From positions 1 to 55,761 of the forward strand of contig JAGHIA010000023.1 of assembly GCA_017887445.1 (NCBI GenBank): DNA of 55,761 nt, written 5' to 3'. Numbering within the stretch: position 1 is the stretch's first letter; each line of letters begins with the position of its first letter. Of the stretch, positions 1-8,783 are shown in pieces. This stretch comes from Fusicatenibacter sp. Lineage in GTDB: Bacteria; Bacillota; Clostridia; Lachnospirales; Lachnospiraceae. The notes beneath the pieces were generated by a model that did not search any database, was not told where the DNA came from, and saw nothing but the letters and a program-made list of their open reading frames with translations. The translations under genes and the position numbers were made by a program.

Positions 1-91
1 AAAATCCCGAGGCCTGCAGCGCGAAACTGCATGAAATGCAGTTTCTGTGCATCGCGAAGCGTGTAATAGTTCAGCAAAGCTGAATTATTAC
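1..91. repeat. Cassette-A repeat, cut by window start
   Basis: This is a reverse-oriented copy of cassette A, truncated by the window edge. It holds the hairpin with arms GAAACTGCAT and ATGCAGTTTC, and ends in a 28-bp-type palindromic core at 63-91. Positions 92-227, up to the queA stop, hold no gene: only small hairpins, at 92-118 (arms around GGAATGC) and 211-227 (GGGACG / CGTCCC), the latter abutting the queA stop codon. Confidence 0.8.
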
Positions 92-227
92 GACGGGAAT
101 GCATCAGGCATTCCTGTCGAATTGCGCCGGTACCCGGCCGGAACACCTCCGGCACGTTTAGACTCTCCCCGCCCCCGCAGCCGCCCGCCCTATGCACATG
201 ACGGCGGCCAGGGACGGCTTTCGTCCC

Positions 228-1253
228 CTATTCAATTATCATAGCGTCGCCAAACGAGAAAAAGCGATACCTCTCCCTCACCGCCTCCTCATAAGCCGCC
301 ATAATATACTCCTTCCCTGCCAGCGCCGACACCAGCATCAGCAGCGTGGACTCCGGCAGATGGAAATTGGTGATCAGCCCGTCGATCATCTTAAACCGAT
401 AGCCAGGATAAATAAAAATATCCGTCCATCCGCTACCCGCCCGCAGGATCCCGTCCTCGCCGGCGGCAGATTCCAGAGTTCTGCAGCTGGTGGTCCCCAC
501 AGAGATCACCCTGTGGCCGGAAGCTTTTGTGTCGTTGATCAGCTTCGCCTGCTCCTCCTCCACCACATAAAACTCCGAGTGCATATGGTGCTGGGTCACA
601 TCCTCCACCTTCACCGGGCGGAAAGTTCCAAGGCCAACATGGAGGGTCACATGGGCGATCTTAACGCCCTTCTCCTCCACCTGACGCAGCAGTTCATCGG
701 TAAAATGAAGTCCCGCCGTTGGAGCCGCCGCAGAGCCTTCATGCTTTGCGTACACTGTCTGGTAGCGGTTTCTGTCCTTCAGTTTGTGGGTGATATACGG
801 CGGCAGAGGCATCTCCCCCAGCCGGTCAAGGATCTCCTCGAAAATCCCTTCGTAATGGAACTGGATCAGCCGGTTCCCTTCCTCCACCACATCGACGACC
901 TCCCCGGTAAGGATCCCGTCCCCGAAAGAGATCACCGTGCCCGGCTTACATTTCTTTCCCGGCTTCACCAGCGTCTCCCACACGTCGTTTTCCTTCCGCT
1001 TCAGCAGCAGGATCTCAATGGCCGCGTCGGTGCCCACCTTGTGGCCATACAGCCGCGCCGGGATCACCTTCGTGTCGTTGACCACAAGGCAGTCCCCCGG
1101 CTGCAGATATTCCAGGATATCCCGGAAGTGCCTGTGTTCCACCTGACCCGTCGCCTTGTCCAAATGCATCAGCCGGGAAGCGCTGCGGTCCTCCAGCGGA
1201 TCCTGGGCGATCAGTTCCTGGGGAAGGTCATAGTAAAAATCACTTGTCTTCAT
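228..1253 (-). CDS. queA: S-adenosylmethionine:tRNA ribosyltransferase-isomerase QueA
   Basis: QueA transfers and isomerises the ribosyl part of S-adenosylmethionine onto 7-aminomethyl-7-deazaguanine at tRNA position 34, giving epoxyqueuosine. It is a cytoplasmic step of queuosine synthesis. The 341 residues are full length for the family. The typical N-terminus ([20 protein letters not shown]), the GTFRPVKVE segment and the C-terminal [15 protein letters not shown] block are all present. The start is the ATG at 1253, preceded by a purine-rich GGAGG-type site. No other queuosine gene is adjacent. A repeat core at 1273-1300 separates it from the gene upstream, so it may be transcribed alone. 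Confidence 0.97.
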   Translation of the reverse strand: MKTSDFYYDLPQELIAQDPLEDRSASRLMHLDKATGQVEHRHFRDILEYLQPGDCLVVNDTKVIPARLYGHKVGTDAAIEILLLKRKENDVWETLVKPGKKCKPGTVISFGDGILTGEVVDVVEEGNRLIQFHYEGIFEEILDRLGEMPLPPYITHKLKDRNRYQTVYAKHEGSAAAPTAGLHFTDELLRQVEEKGVKIAHVTLHVGLGTFRPVKVEDVTQHHMHSEFYVVEEEQAKLINDTKASGHRVISVGTTSCRTLESAAGEDGILRAGSGWTDIFIYPGYRFKMIDGLITNFHLPESTLLMLVSALAGKEYIMAAYEEAVRERYRFFSFGDAMIIE

Positions 1254-1272
1254 AATTCCTCCAAAATTTATC

Positions 1273-1300
1273 GTAACCGTTCAACTGGCTGAACTGTTAC
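1273..1300. repeat. 28-bp palindromic repeat core
   Basis: The arms GTAACCGTTCAA and CTGAACTGTTAC face each other across a four-base loop, just upstream of queA. A second GTTAC follows at 1306-1310. Confidence 0.8.
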
Positions 1301-1359
1301 GAATCGTTACGTTTCTCTCATTGCCAGGCGTATCATCGCACAGCAAGGCCAGACGGCAG

Positions 1360-2007
1360 CTACTTGTCCGCGCCGTAAAAATTCACGCAGTCCTCTTTCC
1401 CGTAATAAACCCTGTCTTCCTCCAGCAGCCGGCTCACTCCATCGCAAACCTCCACGATATTCACTGCGCAGTTCAGCGGCACGCTGCCGTGCCAGAAGTC
1501 ATCAAGGTCCGTGTACACGTTGCGAAGCAGCGCCCGGGTGGCACATCCGTGGGAGGCGATGAGGATCGTCTTGTCCTGATATTCCTCCCTGCGGATCAGC
1601 TCCTGGTAAAATTCCTTCGTTCTCTCACAGAGCTGCTGGATGGTCTCGCCGTCCTCGGCCGGCTGGAAATTCAGCGGGTCGTTATAGAAATCACTGAAAT
1701 GCTCTGAGGGTATCTCATAGTTTTCCTTCCGGCAGCCAAGGCCTTCCCAGCAGCCGAAGGAAAGCTCCTTTATCCTGTCGTCCTCATACAGAGGAACCTG
1801 CCGTTCTCCGAGAACGATCTGGGCGGTCACTTTCGCCCTGCTCAAAGGACTGGTAATGCCAAGGTCAAACGGGACATCCCGCAGCGCCTCGGCCGTCACC
1901 CTGGCCAGGCGGATGCCTTTTTCATCCAGCTGTGTATCCGACTGGCCCTGCAGCCGTCCCTCCACGTTCCATTCTGTCTCTCCGTGACGGATGATATACA
2001 ATAACAT
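1360..2007 (-). CDS. Histidine phosphatase family protein (phosphoglycerate mutase-like)
   Basis: This is a 215-residue member of the branch-1 histidine phosphatase superfamily. The catalytic RHGETEW motif is at residues 7-13 and the second histidine lies in IASHGCATR near residue 150, so the enzyme should be active. The family includes phosphoglycerate mutases, alpha-ribazole phosphatases and broad phosphatases, and the sequence alone does not give the substrate. There are no cobalamin genes nearby to favour a CobC role. The chosen start is the ATG at 2007, five residues inside the longest frame, because AAAGAGG lies correctly before it. The upstream in-frame ATG belongs to a repeated 5' UTR hairpin module. 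Confidence 0.85.
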   Translation of the reverse strand: MLLYIIRHGETEWNVEGRLQGQSDTQLDEKGIRLARVTAEALRDVPFDLGITSPLSRAKVTAQIVLGERQVPLYEDDRIKELSFGCWEGLGCRKENYEIPSEHFSDFYNDPLNFQPAEDGETIQQLCERTKEFYQELIRREEYQDKTILIASHGCATRALLRNVYTDLDDFWHGSVPLNCAVNIVEVCDGVSRLLEEDRVYYGKEDCVNFYGADK

Positions 2008-2045
2008 ATTTACCTCTTTCATGGCGCGCCCGCCGCGCCAATAAT
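2008..2045 (-). promoter_or_regulatory. 5' UTR hairpin/RBS module, copy 1
   Basis: On the minus strand a stem TGGCGCG / CGCGCCA ends in an ATG that runs directly into the Shine-Dalgarno AAAGAGG, 15 nt before the real start. Modules of the same design precede cooT and ilvA. The pairing bases differ between copies while the stem is kept. Confidence 0.65.
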
Positions 2046-2071
2046 AACTGTTACACTTCGTTTATACGCCG

Positions 2072-2103
2072 CTGTACGGCCGTGCCAGAACACGACCGTA
2101 CAG
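2072..2103. other. Intergenic hairpin downstream of pheT
   Basis: CTGTACGGCCGTG and CACGACCGTACAG form a 13-bp stem with one mismatch and a six-base loop. No U-tract follows on either strand, so it is more likely an mRNA 3'-end or processing hairpin than an intrinsic terminator. Confidence 0.6.
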
Positions 2104-2110
2104 GATCTTT

Positions 2111-2139
2111 GTAACAGTTCAGACTTGCCAAACTGCTAC
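2111..2139. repeat. Palindromic repeat core
   Basis: A partly degenerate copy of the core: GTAACAGTTCAG, then CAAACTGCTAC. It lies between pheT and the histidine phosphatase gene. Confidence 0.7.
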
Positions 2140-2189
2140 GAATCTTCACTTATATTCATAAATTACCCGGTTGTTCACAAATCACCCGG

Positions 2190-4607
2190 TTACTGACGCA
2201 GCTCCACGCCCAGTCCCTGCAGGCCGTTGAGGATCTTCTTCATTGCGCCGTTGATATCCTCTTCGGTCAGCGTCCGGTCTTTGGAGCGGAACACCACCGT
2301 GTAGGCCATGGACTTATAGCCTTCTTTGATCTGCGCGCCCTCGTAGATATCAAACAGCTGATAATTCTCAAGGATCTTTCCGCCTCTCTGCATCAATACA
2401 TGCTCGATATCCCCGGCCAGAACCTGTTTGGGTACCACCATACTCAGGTCACGGGTCACTGCCGGATATTTGGCCAGTCCCGTGTACTTGCGGTCGAAGG
2501 TGGCGAACTCCAGAAGGTTCAGCACATCAATCACCGCCACATAAGCACGGCCGCCGATGCCGTAATTATCCGCCACCTGCGGATGGATCTCGCCTAAGAA
2601 TCCCAGCGTCGTTCCCTCATAGCATACCTCCGCCTGGCGTCCCGGATGCAGGAACGGTTTTCCTGCCTTGGGATCATACTCCGGACGTTTTCTCATGCCC
2701 AGCTTGTCCAGCAGTTCCTCGATCACACCTTTCATGTCGTAGAAATCTCCGTCGCCGTACATGCCCAGAGTGAACATCATGCGCTCCTTTGGCAGCTCCT
2801 TCAGCGGCAGCTCCTTTGGCAGATACACGTTGCCCAGCTCATACAGGCGGACATTTTTGTTTCTCCGGTTGTAGTTGGTGGCCAGGGAGGTCAGCATTCC
2901 GTTGAGTGAGATCGTCCGCATAATGGAGAAATCCTCGCCCAGCGGATTGCGGATGGTGATGGCCCGGCGCAGCGGGTCGTCCTTGTCAAGCAACAGCTTG
3001 TCGTATACCTTGGGACTCTCGAAGGAGTAGCACATTCCCTGGGAGAAGCCGCAGTACTCCGCAACGTCTCTCGCCACAGCCTCCACACGCATCTTGAACG
3101 GAAGCTTTCCTGTGGTGGCCTCGCCGCTTGGCAGGGTCGTGGGAATGTTGTCGTAGCCGAAGAATCTTGCCACTTCCTCCGCAAGATCCGCCGTGCAGTG
3201 GATATCCTGGCGGAAGGTCGGCGCTACAATCTCTCCGGTGGCCTCGTCGTAGGCCAGCTCCACGCGCTCCAGATAGCTCAGCATCTCCTGGCTGGTAAGG
3301 CTGGTTCCCAGAATGTCGTTGATGCGCTCCGGTTCAAATTTTACCCGCACCGGCTCTCTCTTTTCCGGATACACATCCACCATGCCTCCCACAACCTCTC
3401 CGGCGCCAAGTTCTTCCATCAGCTGGCAGGCCCGGTCGATGGCTGCCTGGGCGTTGTTGGGATCCAGGCCTTTCTCAAATTTTCCGGAAGCGTCGGTACG
3501 CAGACCGATTCTCTTGGCGGACAGACGGATGTTGGTTCCGTTGAAGCAGGCGGCTTCAAACAGCACCGTCTTTACATTGTCTGTGATCATGGAGTTCTCG
3601 CCGCCCATGATTCCCGCGATTCCCACGGCCTTCTCGGCGTCGCAGATCATCAGCACGTTCCCGTCCATCTTCCGCTCCTGGCCGTCCAGGGTCACGAAGG
3701 TTTCCTCCGCACCTGCCCGGCGCACGATGATCTGACGTCCGGCAATGGTATCCAGGTCGTAGGCGTGCATCGGCTGTCCGTATTCCTCCATCACATAGTT
3801 GGTGATATCCACCAGGTTGTTGATGGGACGGATGCCGTTGGCAGCAAGCGCCCGCTGCATCCATTTGGGCGACGGCCCGATCTTTACATTTTTTACCACC
3901 CGGGCGCAGTAGCGCGGGCAAAGTTCCGTATCCTCCACCTTTACCTGAATATAGTCCGCGGCGTTCTCACTGTTTCCCGTGGCCTTTACCTGCGGGGGAT
4001 AGAAGTTCTTGCCAAACGTCGCCGCCGCCTCCCGGGCGATGCCGATGACACTGTAACAGTCCACGCGGTTGGAGGTGATCTCATACTCAATGATGGTGTC
4101 GTCCAGACCCAGGGCATGGATGGCGCTCTCTCCTACCACGGCATCCTCCGGGAAAATGTAGATTCCATACTCGGGAGCCTCCGGATAAAATTCTCTGGTG
4201 CTTCCCAGTTCTTCGATGGAGCACATCATACCCTTGGACTCCACGCCGCGCAGCTTTCCTGCCTTAATGCGCGTTCCCTCCGCGCTCTTATGGCCGTCGT
4301 GATCTCCGGCCACCATTCCGCCGTCCAGGACCACCGGCACCTTGTCTCCCACCTTTACGTTGGGCGCGCCTGTGACGATCTGGACCGTCTCCGCGCCCAC
4401 GTTCACCTGGCAGACGATCAGCTTGTCCGCGTCCGGATGTCTCTCAATGCTCTCAATCTGACCGATGACGATCTTCTCCAGATGCTCGTCCAGGCGCTCA
4501 TAGTTCTCCACCTTGGTGCCGGACAGCGTCATCGCATCGGTATATTCCTGCGCCGTCACGTCCAGGTCCGGCACATACATTTTAATCCATGATAATGAAG
4601 TGTTCAT
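2190..4607 (-). CDS. pheT: Phenylalanyl-tRNA synthetase beta subunit
   Basis: PheT is the beta subunit of the alpha2-beta2 enzyme that charges tRNA-Phe. Its 805 residues match the usual bacterial length. The N-terminal tRNA-binding domain (residues about 40-150, with GAPNV), the B3/B4 editing domain (DITNYVMEEYGQPMHAYD near 265-285), the B5 domain and the C-terminal anticodon-binding domain (YPAVTRDLSMVV onward) can be followed in order. The gene starts 23 nt after pheS and is co-transcribed with it under the T-box leader upstream of pheS. Confidence 0.98.
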   Translation of the reverse strand: MNTSLSWIKMYVPDLDVTAQEYTDAMTLSGTKVENYERLDEHLEKIVIGQIESIERHPDADKLIVCQVNVGAETVQIVTGAPNVKVGDKVPVVLDGGMVAGDHDGHKSAEGTRIKAGKLRGVESKGMMCSIEELGSTREFYPEAPEYGIYIFPEDAVVGESAIHALGLDDTIIEYEITSNRVDCYSVIGIAREAAATFGKNFYPPQVKATGNSENAADYIQVKVEDTELCPRYCARVVKNVKIGPSPKWMQRALAANGIRPINNLVDITNYVMEEYGQPMHAYDLDTIAGRQIIVRRAGAEETFVTLDGQERKMDGNVLMICDAEKAVGIAGIMGGENSMITDNVKTVLFEAACFNGTNIRLSAKRIGLRTDASGKFEKGLDPNNAQAAIDRACQLMEELGAGEVVGGMVDVYPEKREPVRVKFEPERINDILGTSLTSQEMLSYLERVELAYDEATGEIVAPTFRQDIHCTADLAEEVARFFGYDNIPTTLPSGEATTGKLPFKMRVEAVARDVAEYCGFSQGMCYSFESPKVYDKLLLDKDDPLRRAITIRNPLGEDFSIMRTISLNGMLTSLATNYNRRNKNVRLYELGNVYLPKELPLKELPKERMMFTLGMYGDGDFYDMKGVIEELLDKLGMRKRPEYDPKAGKPFLHPGRQAEVCYEGTTLGFLGEIHPQVADNYGIGGRAYVAVIDVLNLLEFATFDRKYTGLAKYPAVTRDLSMVVPKQVLAGDIEHVLMQRGGKILENYQLFDIYEGAQIKEGYKSMAYTVVFRSKDRTLTEEDINGAMKKILNGLQGLGVELRQ

Positions 4608-4630
4608 TGTTCTCCTCCTCTATCCTTCCA

Positions 4631-5665
4631 TTAGAACTGACTCAGGAAACGGTCGTCGTTCTCATACAGAAGACGCATGTCGTCAATCTCATATTTCAGC
4701 AGCGCGATACGCTCCAGACCCACGCCGAAGGCAAATCCCACATACTCGTTGGGGTCGATGCCGCACATTTCCAGCACATGAGGATGTACCATTCCGCAGC
4801 CGAGGATTTCGATCCAGCCGGAGCCTTTGCAGAACCGGCAGCCTTTTCCGCCGCACTTGAAGCAGCTCACATCCATCTCGGCGCTTGGCTCTGTGAACGG
4901 GAAGTGATGGGGACGGAATTTCGTCTTTGTCTCAGGACCGAACAGCTCTTTGGCGAACACTTCCAGCGTTCCCTTCAAGTCGGAGAAGGTAATGTGCTTG
5001 TCGATGACAAGACCTTCGATCTGATGGAAGGACGGCGAATGGGTGGCGTCCACCTCGTCGGAGCGGAACACCCGTCCCGGAGAGATCATACGGATGGGCA
5101 GCTTGCCCTGCTCCATCACACGGGCCTGCACCGGGGAGGTCTGGGTACGGAGAACGATCTCGTCGTTGATGTAGAACGTGTCCTGCTCGTCCTTGGCCGG
5201 ATGTCCTTCGGGAATGTTCAGTTTCTCGAAATTGTACAGATCGTACTCGATCTCCGGTCCTTCCGCTACCTCGTAGCCCATGCCCACAAAGATGCGTTCC
5301 ACCTCCTCCAGGGCGATGGTGTTGGGGTGACGGTGTCCTACGTTTGCCTTTTTGGCGGGCAGCGTCACGTCGATCACCTCCGCGGCCAGCTTCCGCTCAC
5401 GGAATTCCGCCTCCAGCTTTGCTTTGGCTTCCTCCAGCTTCGTCTCAATGCTCATGCGGGCGTCGTTGACCAGCTGTCCCACCTTGGGACGGTCTTCCGG
5501 GGCCACATCCTTCATACTTTTGAGAACTGCCGTCAGCTCTCCCTTCTTTCCAAGTACATTGACACGCACATCGTTCAGCCGGTCCAGCGCGTCAGACGCT
5601 TCGATGTCGGCAATCGCATGCTCCAGGATCCCCTGCAGCTTCTCTTTGATCGATCCTTCACTCAT
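4631..5665 (-). CDS. pheS: Phenylalanyl-tRNA synthetase alpha subunit
   Basis: PheS carries the class II catalytic core. This 344-residue protein has the N-terminal coiled-coil arm (about 1-85), the motif 2 region (MISPGRVFRSDEVDATHSP) and the motif 3 region (AFGVGLERIALLKYEIDD) close to the C-terminus. The start is the ATG at 5665, 35 codons inside the longest frame, because GGAGATC lies upstream and the extra N-terminal residues would be translated from the T-box leader. pheT follows 23 nt downstream. Confidence 0.98.
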   Translation of the reverse strand: MSEGSIKEKLQGILEHAIADIEASDALDRLNDVRVNVLGKKGELTAVLKSMKDVAPEDRPKVGQLVNDARMSIETKLEEAKAKLEAEFRERKLAAEVIDVTLPAKKANVGHRHPNTIALEEVERIFVGMGYEVAEGPEIEYDLYNFEKLNIPEGHPAKDEQDTFYINDEIVLRTQTSPVQARVMEQGKLPIRMISPGRVFRSDEVDATHSPSFHQIEGLVIDKHITFSDLKGTLEVFAKELFGPETKTKFRPHHFPFTEPSAEMDVSCFKCGGKGCRFCKGSGWIEILGCGMVHPHVLEMCGIDPNEYVGFAFGVGLERIALLKYEIDDMRLLYENDDRFLSQF

Positions 5666-5692
5666 TGCTTGTGATCTCCTTTCTTCCTCTAA

Positions 5693-5723
5693 AACAAAAA
5701 AAGCCTCATCCACAAAGGGACGA
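5693..5723 (-). terminator. T-box intrinsic terminator
   Basis: On the minus strand CTCGTCC and GGATGAG form a stem with a six-base loop, followed by GC and a run of seven T. Its left arm lies just after the T-box sequence, as expected for mutually exclusive antiterminator and terminator folds. Confidence 0.88.
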
Positions 5724-5945
5724 GACAATGTTCGCGGTACCACCCTGATTCCCGGAACTGCTCCGGGCACTCATGCTGCGCTGTAACGGGCGCAAGCCGT
5801 TTATCCCTACTGAAAATGTTCAGGATAACTGCTCCGGCGCGAACCTCAAGCGGCCTCTGAACTTAAAGGGGCTTACAGCCGGTGACCCCCTCTCTCTGTA
5901 AGAAAAGACTGCTCTACTGACACCTTCCATGCAGGTAGCTTATGC
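5693..5945 (-). promoter_or_regulatory. T-box leader (tRNA-Phe sensing) of pheST
   Basis: The minus-strand leader ends with the T-box sequence AGGGTGGTACCGCG (about 5732-5745), which pairs with the uncharged tRNA end. It is followed by an intrinsic terminator and then the pheS ribosome-binding site. Further upstream are the AGAGAG bulge element of stem I and a candidate UUC specifier at 5859-5861. By family knowledge, binding of uncharged tRNA-Phe stabilises the antiterminator and lets pheST be transcribed. The specifier assignment is by position, not by folding. Confidence 0.93.
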
Positions 5946-5962
5946 TGTTTTGATGCTTCGAT

Positions 5963-5990
5963 GTAACGATTCAGCTGACTGAATCGTTAC
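5963..5990. repeat. 28-bp palindromic repeat core (perfect)
   Basis: GTAACGATTCAG and CTGAATCGTTAC form a perfect 12-bp stem with loop CTGA, upstream of the pheS T-box. It is the cleanest core copy in the window. Confidence 0.85.
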
Positions 5991-6079
5991 GTTTCGATGA
6001 AACACGGCTGTTTCGCGCAGCCAAACTGCCGCTACTTTTCATCAATTATCCTATATTCTATACAGGAAGTTTTCAAATG

Positions 6080-6943
6080 TCAAGATTTTTTTCTCAGCTT
6101 TGTCAGAGCGGCCGTTTCCAGCCACCTGAGCCTGTCCTCAAAATAGGAGTTGATCTCCGCGCCGATCAGCAGGATCCACATACAGAAATACAACCACAGC
6201 ATGATCAGCACCAGAGTCGTCAGACTCCCGTACATGTTCATGCTGCCCGGCGCGAAATCTATGTAAATAGAAAACGCCAGGGAGAACAGCGACCAGGCCA
6301 CCGAGGACACCATCGCTCCGGGCAGCTGGCTTTTGAAGCTAGCTTTTCTGTTGGGCACAAATTTATAGATCATCAGAAAGACCACGCACAGCATGGCAAG
6401 AGCGATCAGTGTCCTCATGCCGATGATGAAGGACGTCACCCTCGCGATCATGGGAAAACGGGCGGAAAGTCCCGCCTGGATCTGGTTGCCGAATACCAGC
6501 AGGATCAAAGTGATCGCCACAGCCAGTACAAAAACCAGCGTATACACCATGGAACGCAGCCGGTTGATCACATATCCGCGGGTCTCCTCCACCCGGTAAA
6601 CGCAGTTAAGTCCCCGGGTCAGGGCGCTGATTCCCTTTCCCGCGGACCACAGGGCGATCACTGCGGAAACCGGCACAAACGCCGCCGACTTTCCGAACAC
6701 CTCTCCCACAATGCCCTGGATAAAACCGCTGAACTCCTGAGGTACGATCCGCACCAGCGCCGTGGTTACGATCTCCTGGGTCAGCGGCGTAAACTTCACA
6801 AGCGTCACCAGAAGAAGCACAAACGGGATAAATGACAGCAAAATAAAGTAGGCGCTCTGAGCCGCGTACGCGCCCACATGGTCTTCGTTAAATCTTCTGA
6901 GAAATCCGCGGATCACACGGATCGTCTCGTTGCCTTTTCGCAT
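6080..6943 (-). CDS. YihY/BrkB family inner-membrane protein
   Basis: This 287-residue integral membrane protein belongs to the YihY/virulence-factor BrkB family. Hydrophobic stretches of membrane-helix length occur at about residues 28-50, 85-105, 130-155, 170-195 and 235-260, and the family signature AYAAQSAYFILLSFIPF lies near residue 25. The family's function is unsettled: BrkB was linked to serum resistance, and the old RNase BN label was wrong. The start at 6943 is chosen because AAAGGAGG lies a suitable distance before it; the longer frame has no better site. Degenerate repeat DNA at 6995-7023 separates it from the gene upstream. Confidence 0.9.
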   Translation of the reverse strand: MRKGNETIRVIRGFLRRFNEDHVGAYAAQSAYFILLSFIPFVLLLVTLVKFTPLTQEIVTTALVRIVPQEFSGFIQGIVGEVFGKSAAFVPVSAVIALWSAGKGISALTRGLNCVYRVEETRGYVINRLRSMVYTLVFVLAVAITLILLVFGNQIQAGLSARFPMIARVTSFIIGMRTLIALAMLCVVFLMIYKFVPNRKASFKSQLPGAMVSSVAWSLFSLAFSIYIDFAPGSMNMYGSLTTLVLIMLWLYFCMWILLIGAEINSYFEDRLRWLETAALTKLRKKS

Positions 6944-7035
6944 TGCTGCCACCTCCTTTCCCGTTTTTTGCTCTGGCTTTCCTCCCAAAACAGTAGTAAT
7001 CCTTCAGCCAGCTGAACTGTTGTCAAAAATACATT

Positions 7036-8559
7036 TTAAATATCCGTAAGTTCCACATCGCTGTAGAAAAAATGAAGAATCTCCTCGTAAGTTTTTCCCC
7101 GCTGGGCCATACGGGCCGCGCCGTTCTGGGACATACCGACTCCGTGGCCGTACCCGCCGCCCTGGAACCGGTACCCTGTCACAGCGCCGTTCTCCGTCAC
7201 CGGACTGCAGATAAAATACGCGCTGGGCATCAGGCTCATCTGCGTGGTGGTCTTTCCGTCGTTTTTCTCTATGGGATAACCCTTGGTGGAAAATACCTCC
7301 CGGATATCATACTCGCTGGTCAGCGTCTTGCTGCCGGAAGTCCCGTGGATGGTCAGCGTCTCCACCGCGCCGCCGGTAGAACGCTGAACAATCTCCAGAG
7401 AGTTCAGCGTGCCGATCCCGTACCCGGCGATCCGGCTGTTGAGATAATCCATGGGAAGAGTCACCTGCCACCGGTACCAGCCGTCCTCCGCCTCATAGCT
7501 GTTCTCGTCCCTGGAGGTGATAAAGCTGGCAAAGGCTTCCTCCGTGCTGATATCCGGCGCCTCATCCTCTCCCAGATAGACACTTTCCAGGTACGCCTCG
7601 CCGGCGCTGGAATCCCAGACCTCGTCGGTGCTTGTGTAGCCGCTGGAAGTGGAGAAAAAGTAGGCGGTGATCGGTTCTCCGTCACAGGTAAGAATCTGGC
7701 CGGCTGTGGCGTCCACCGCCTGATCTGTGGAATCCTGCCGGGTGGTATTGTTGTATACCTGATAGGACACACTGTCGTCCACCTGGGCGTGATAATCCGA
7801 CAGGCTGTTGTTGAGCATCTGCCGCCAGGCATAGGTTCTGGCGCAGACTGCCTGCGCCTTCAGCGCCTCCTGGGCATAGGACGCCGGCATCTCGCTGGGC
7901 ACCACATATTTCAGGTATGTCTCCAGCGGCAGCTCGTTGACCAGCACGATCCCGTTGCTGCCCTGATAGACCTCAAAAGTCCCCTCATAGACCGGCGTAC
8001 CCTGGGCCCGCTCCAGATTTTCCACCGCTGTGCCCGCCTGGCCGTCCTCCGGCCGCACGGTAATGCAGCCGTCCTGGAACCAGGCGCAGTCCCGGGTGAT
8101 CTCCACCGCCTCCCCGGCTCCTGCCACATAGCTGTCGCCGTTCAGGTGCAGCGGAGAATTTCCTTTCAGCACGATCCGGTCATGGTAATACCCGGCATAG
8201 TCCGTCGTCTTGATCAGCACACGGATCATGGCCTCCTCTGAGGAGTCCCCTGTCTGATCGCCGCTGCCGGCCGCCGTTTGCGATCCTGCGCCGGAAGCCT
8301 CGGTCTGCGGCAGGCCATTGGTTCCGGTCTGCGCCTGCTCCCCGCTGCCGCCCATCTTCTGTCTGTACGCTTCCTGCTCCCGGAGGACCTGCTCCTTTGC
8401 GGAGACTTCCTCTGTTTCCACAAAATTGCTCTCTGCGCGGTCCCAGCCGCTCCATACCAGGCGGCCGTCCAGCTTCAGCTTCGTCAGGCAGAAGGTACCG
8501 AACAGCAGCAGAAAACAGCCTAAAAGAATCAATTCCATACCATCAAATTTCTTTTCCAT
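7036..8559 (-). CDS. SpoIID/LytB domain protein
   Basis: SpoIID-type proteins are peptidoglycan lytic transglycosylases acting outside the membrane; SpoIID itself trims denuded glycan strands during engulfment. The protein has an N-terminal membrane anchor (ELILLGCFLLLFGTF) and a Gln/Gly/Thr-rich linker to about residue 125. The SpoIID catalytic region follows (LPLETYLKYVVPSEMPASYA, then ALKAQAVCARTYA). The C-terminal GYGHGVGMSQNGA block is characteristic. At about 507 residues it is longer than classical SpoIID (about 340), so it could be a vegetative paralogue. The start is uncertain: ATG at 8559 was used, ATG at 8538 is possible, and neither has a strong ribosome site. Confidence 0.88.
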   Translation of the reverse strand: MEKKFDGMELILLGCFLLLFGTFCLTKLKLDGRLVWSGWDRAESNFVETEEVSAKEQVLREQEAYRQKMGGSGEQAQTGTNGLPQTEASGAGSQTAAGSGDQTGDSSEEAMIRVLIKTTDYAGYYHDRIVLKGNSPLHLNGDSYVAGAGEAVEITRDCAWFQDGCITVRPEDGQAGTAVENLERAQGTPVYEGTFEVYQGSNGIVLVNELPLETYLKYVVPSEMPASYAQEALKAQAVCARTYAWRQMLNNSLSDYHAQVDDSVSYQVYNNTTRQDSTDQAVDATAGQILTCDGEPITAYFFSTSSGYTSTDEVWDSSAGEAYLESVYLGEDEAPDISTEEAFASFITSRDENSYEAEDGWYRWQVTLPMDYLNSRIAGYGIGTLNSLEIVQRSTGGAVETLTIHGTSGSKTLTSEYDIREVFSTKGYPIEKNDGKTTTQMSLMPSAYFICSPVTENGAVTGYRFQGGGYGHGVGMSQNGAARMAQRGKTYEEILHFFYSDVELTDI

Positions 8560-8639
8560 GCTTTTATTATATGCACATGGAACACCTGCCATACACGGCG
8601 CTGCAGCTCACACAGCATAACGATTCCGGCGGCTGTAAA

Positions 8640-8783
8640 TAACCGTTCAGCCTGCCGCTCTCCCGAGAGGTGTTTTCGCACAAAATGCGCGAAAAGTCCC
8701 GGTACCTGCGATGCGAAACTGCATAAAGTGCAGTTTCTGTGTATCGCGAAGCGCGTAACAGTTCAAAAAAGCTGAACTGTTAT
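8640..8783. repeat. Cassette-A repeat (reverse orientation)
   Basis: This full-length cassette A runs from TAACCGTTCAG to a palindromic core ending CTGAACTGTTAT. It carries both internal hairpins, around TTTTCGC / GCGAAAA and GAAACTGCAT / GTGCAGTTTC. It fills most of the space between galM and the SpoIID-type gene. Confidence 0.85.

Noticed and set aside
47-244. Plus-strand frame beginning in a repeat; similar frames start in other cassette-A copies
   Set aside because: The same short peptide start (MHREACN) appears wherever cassette A occurs, so it is repeat-derived and not a gene.
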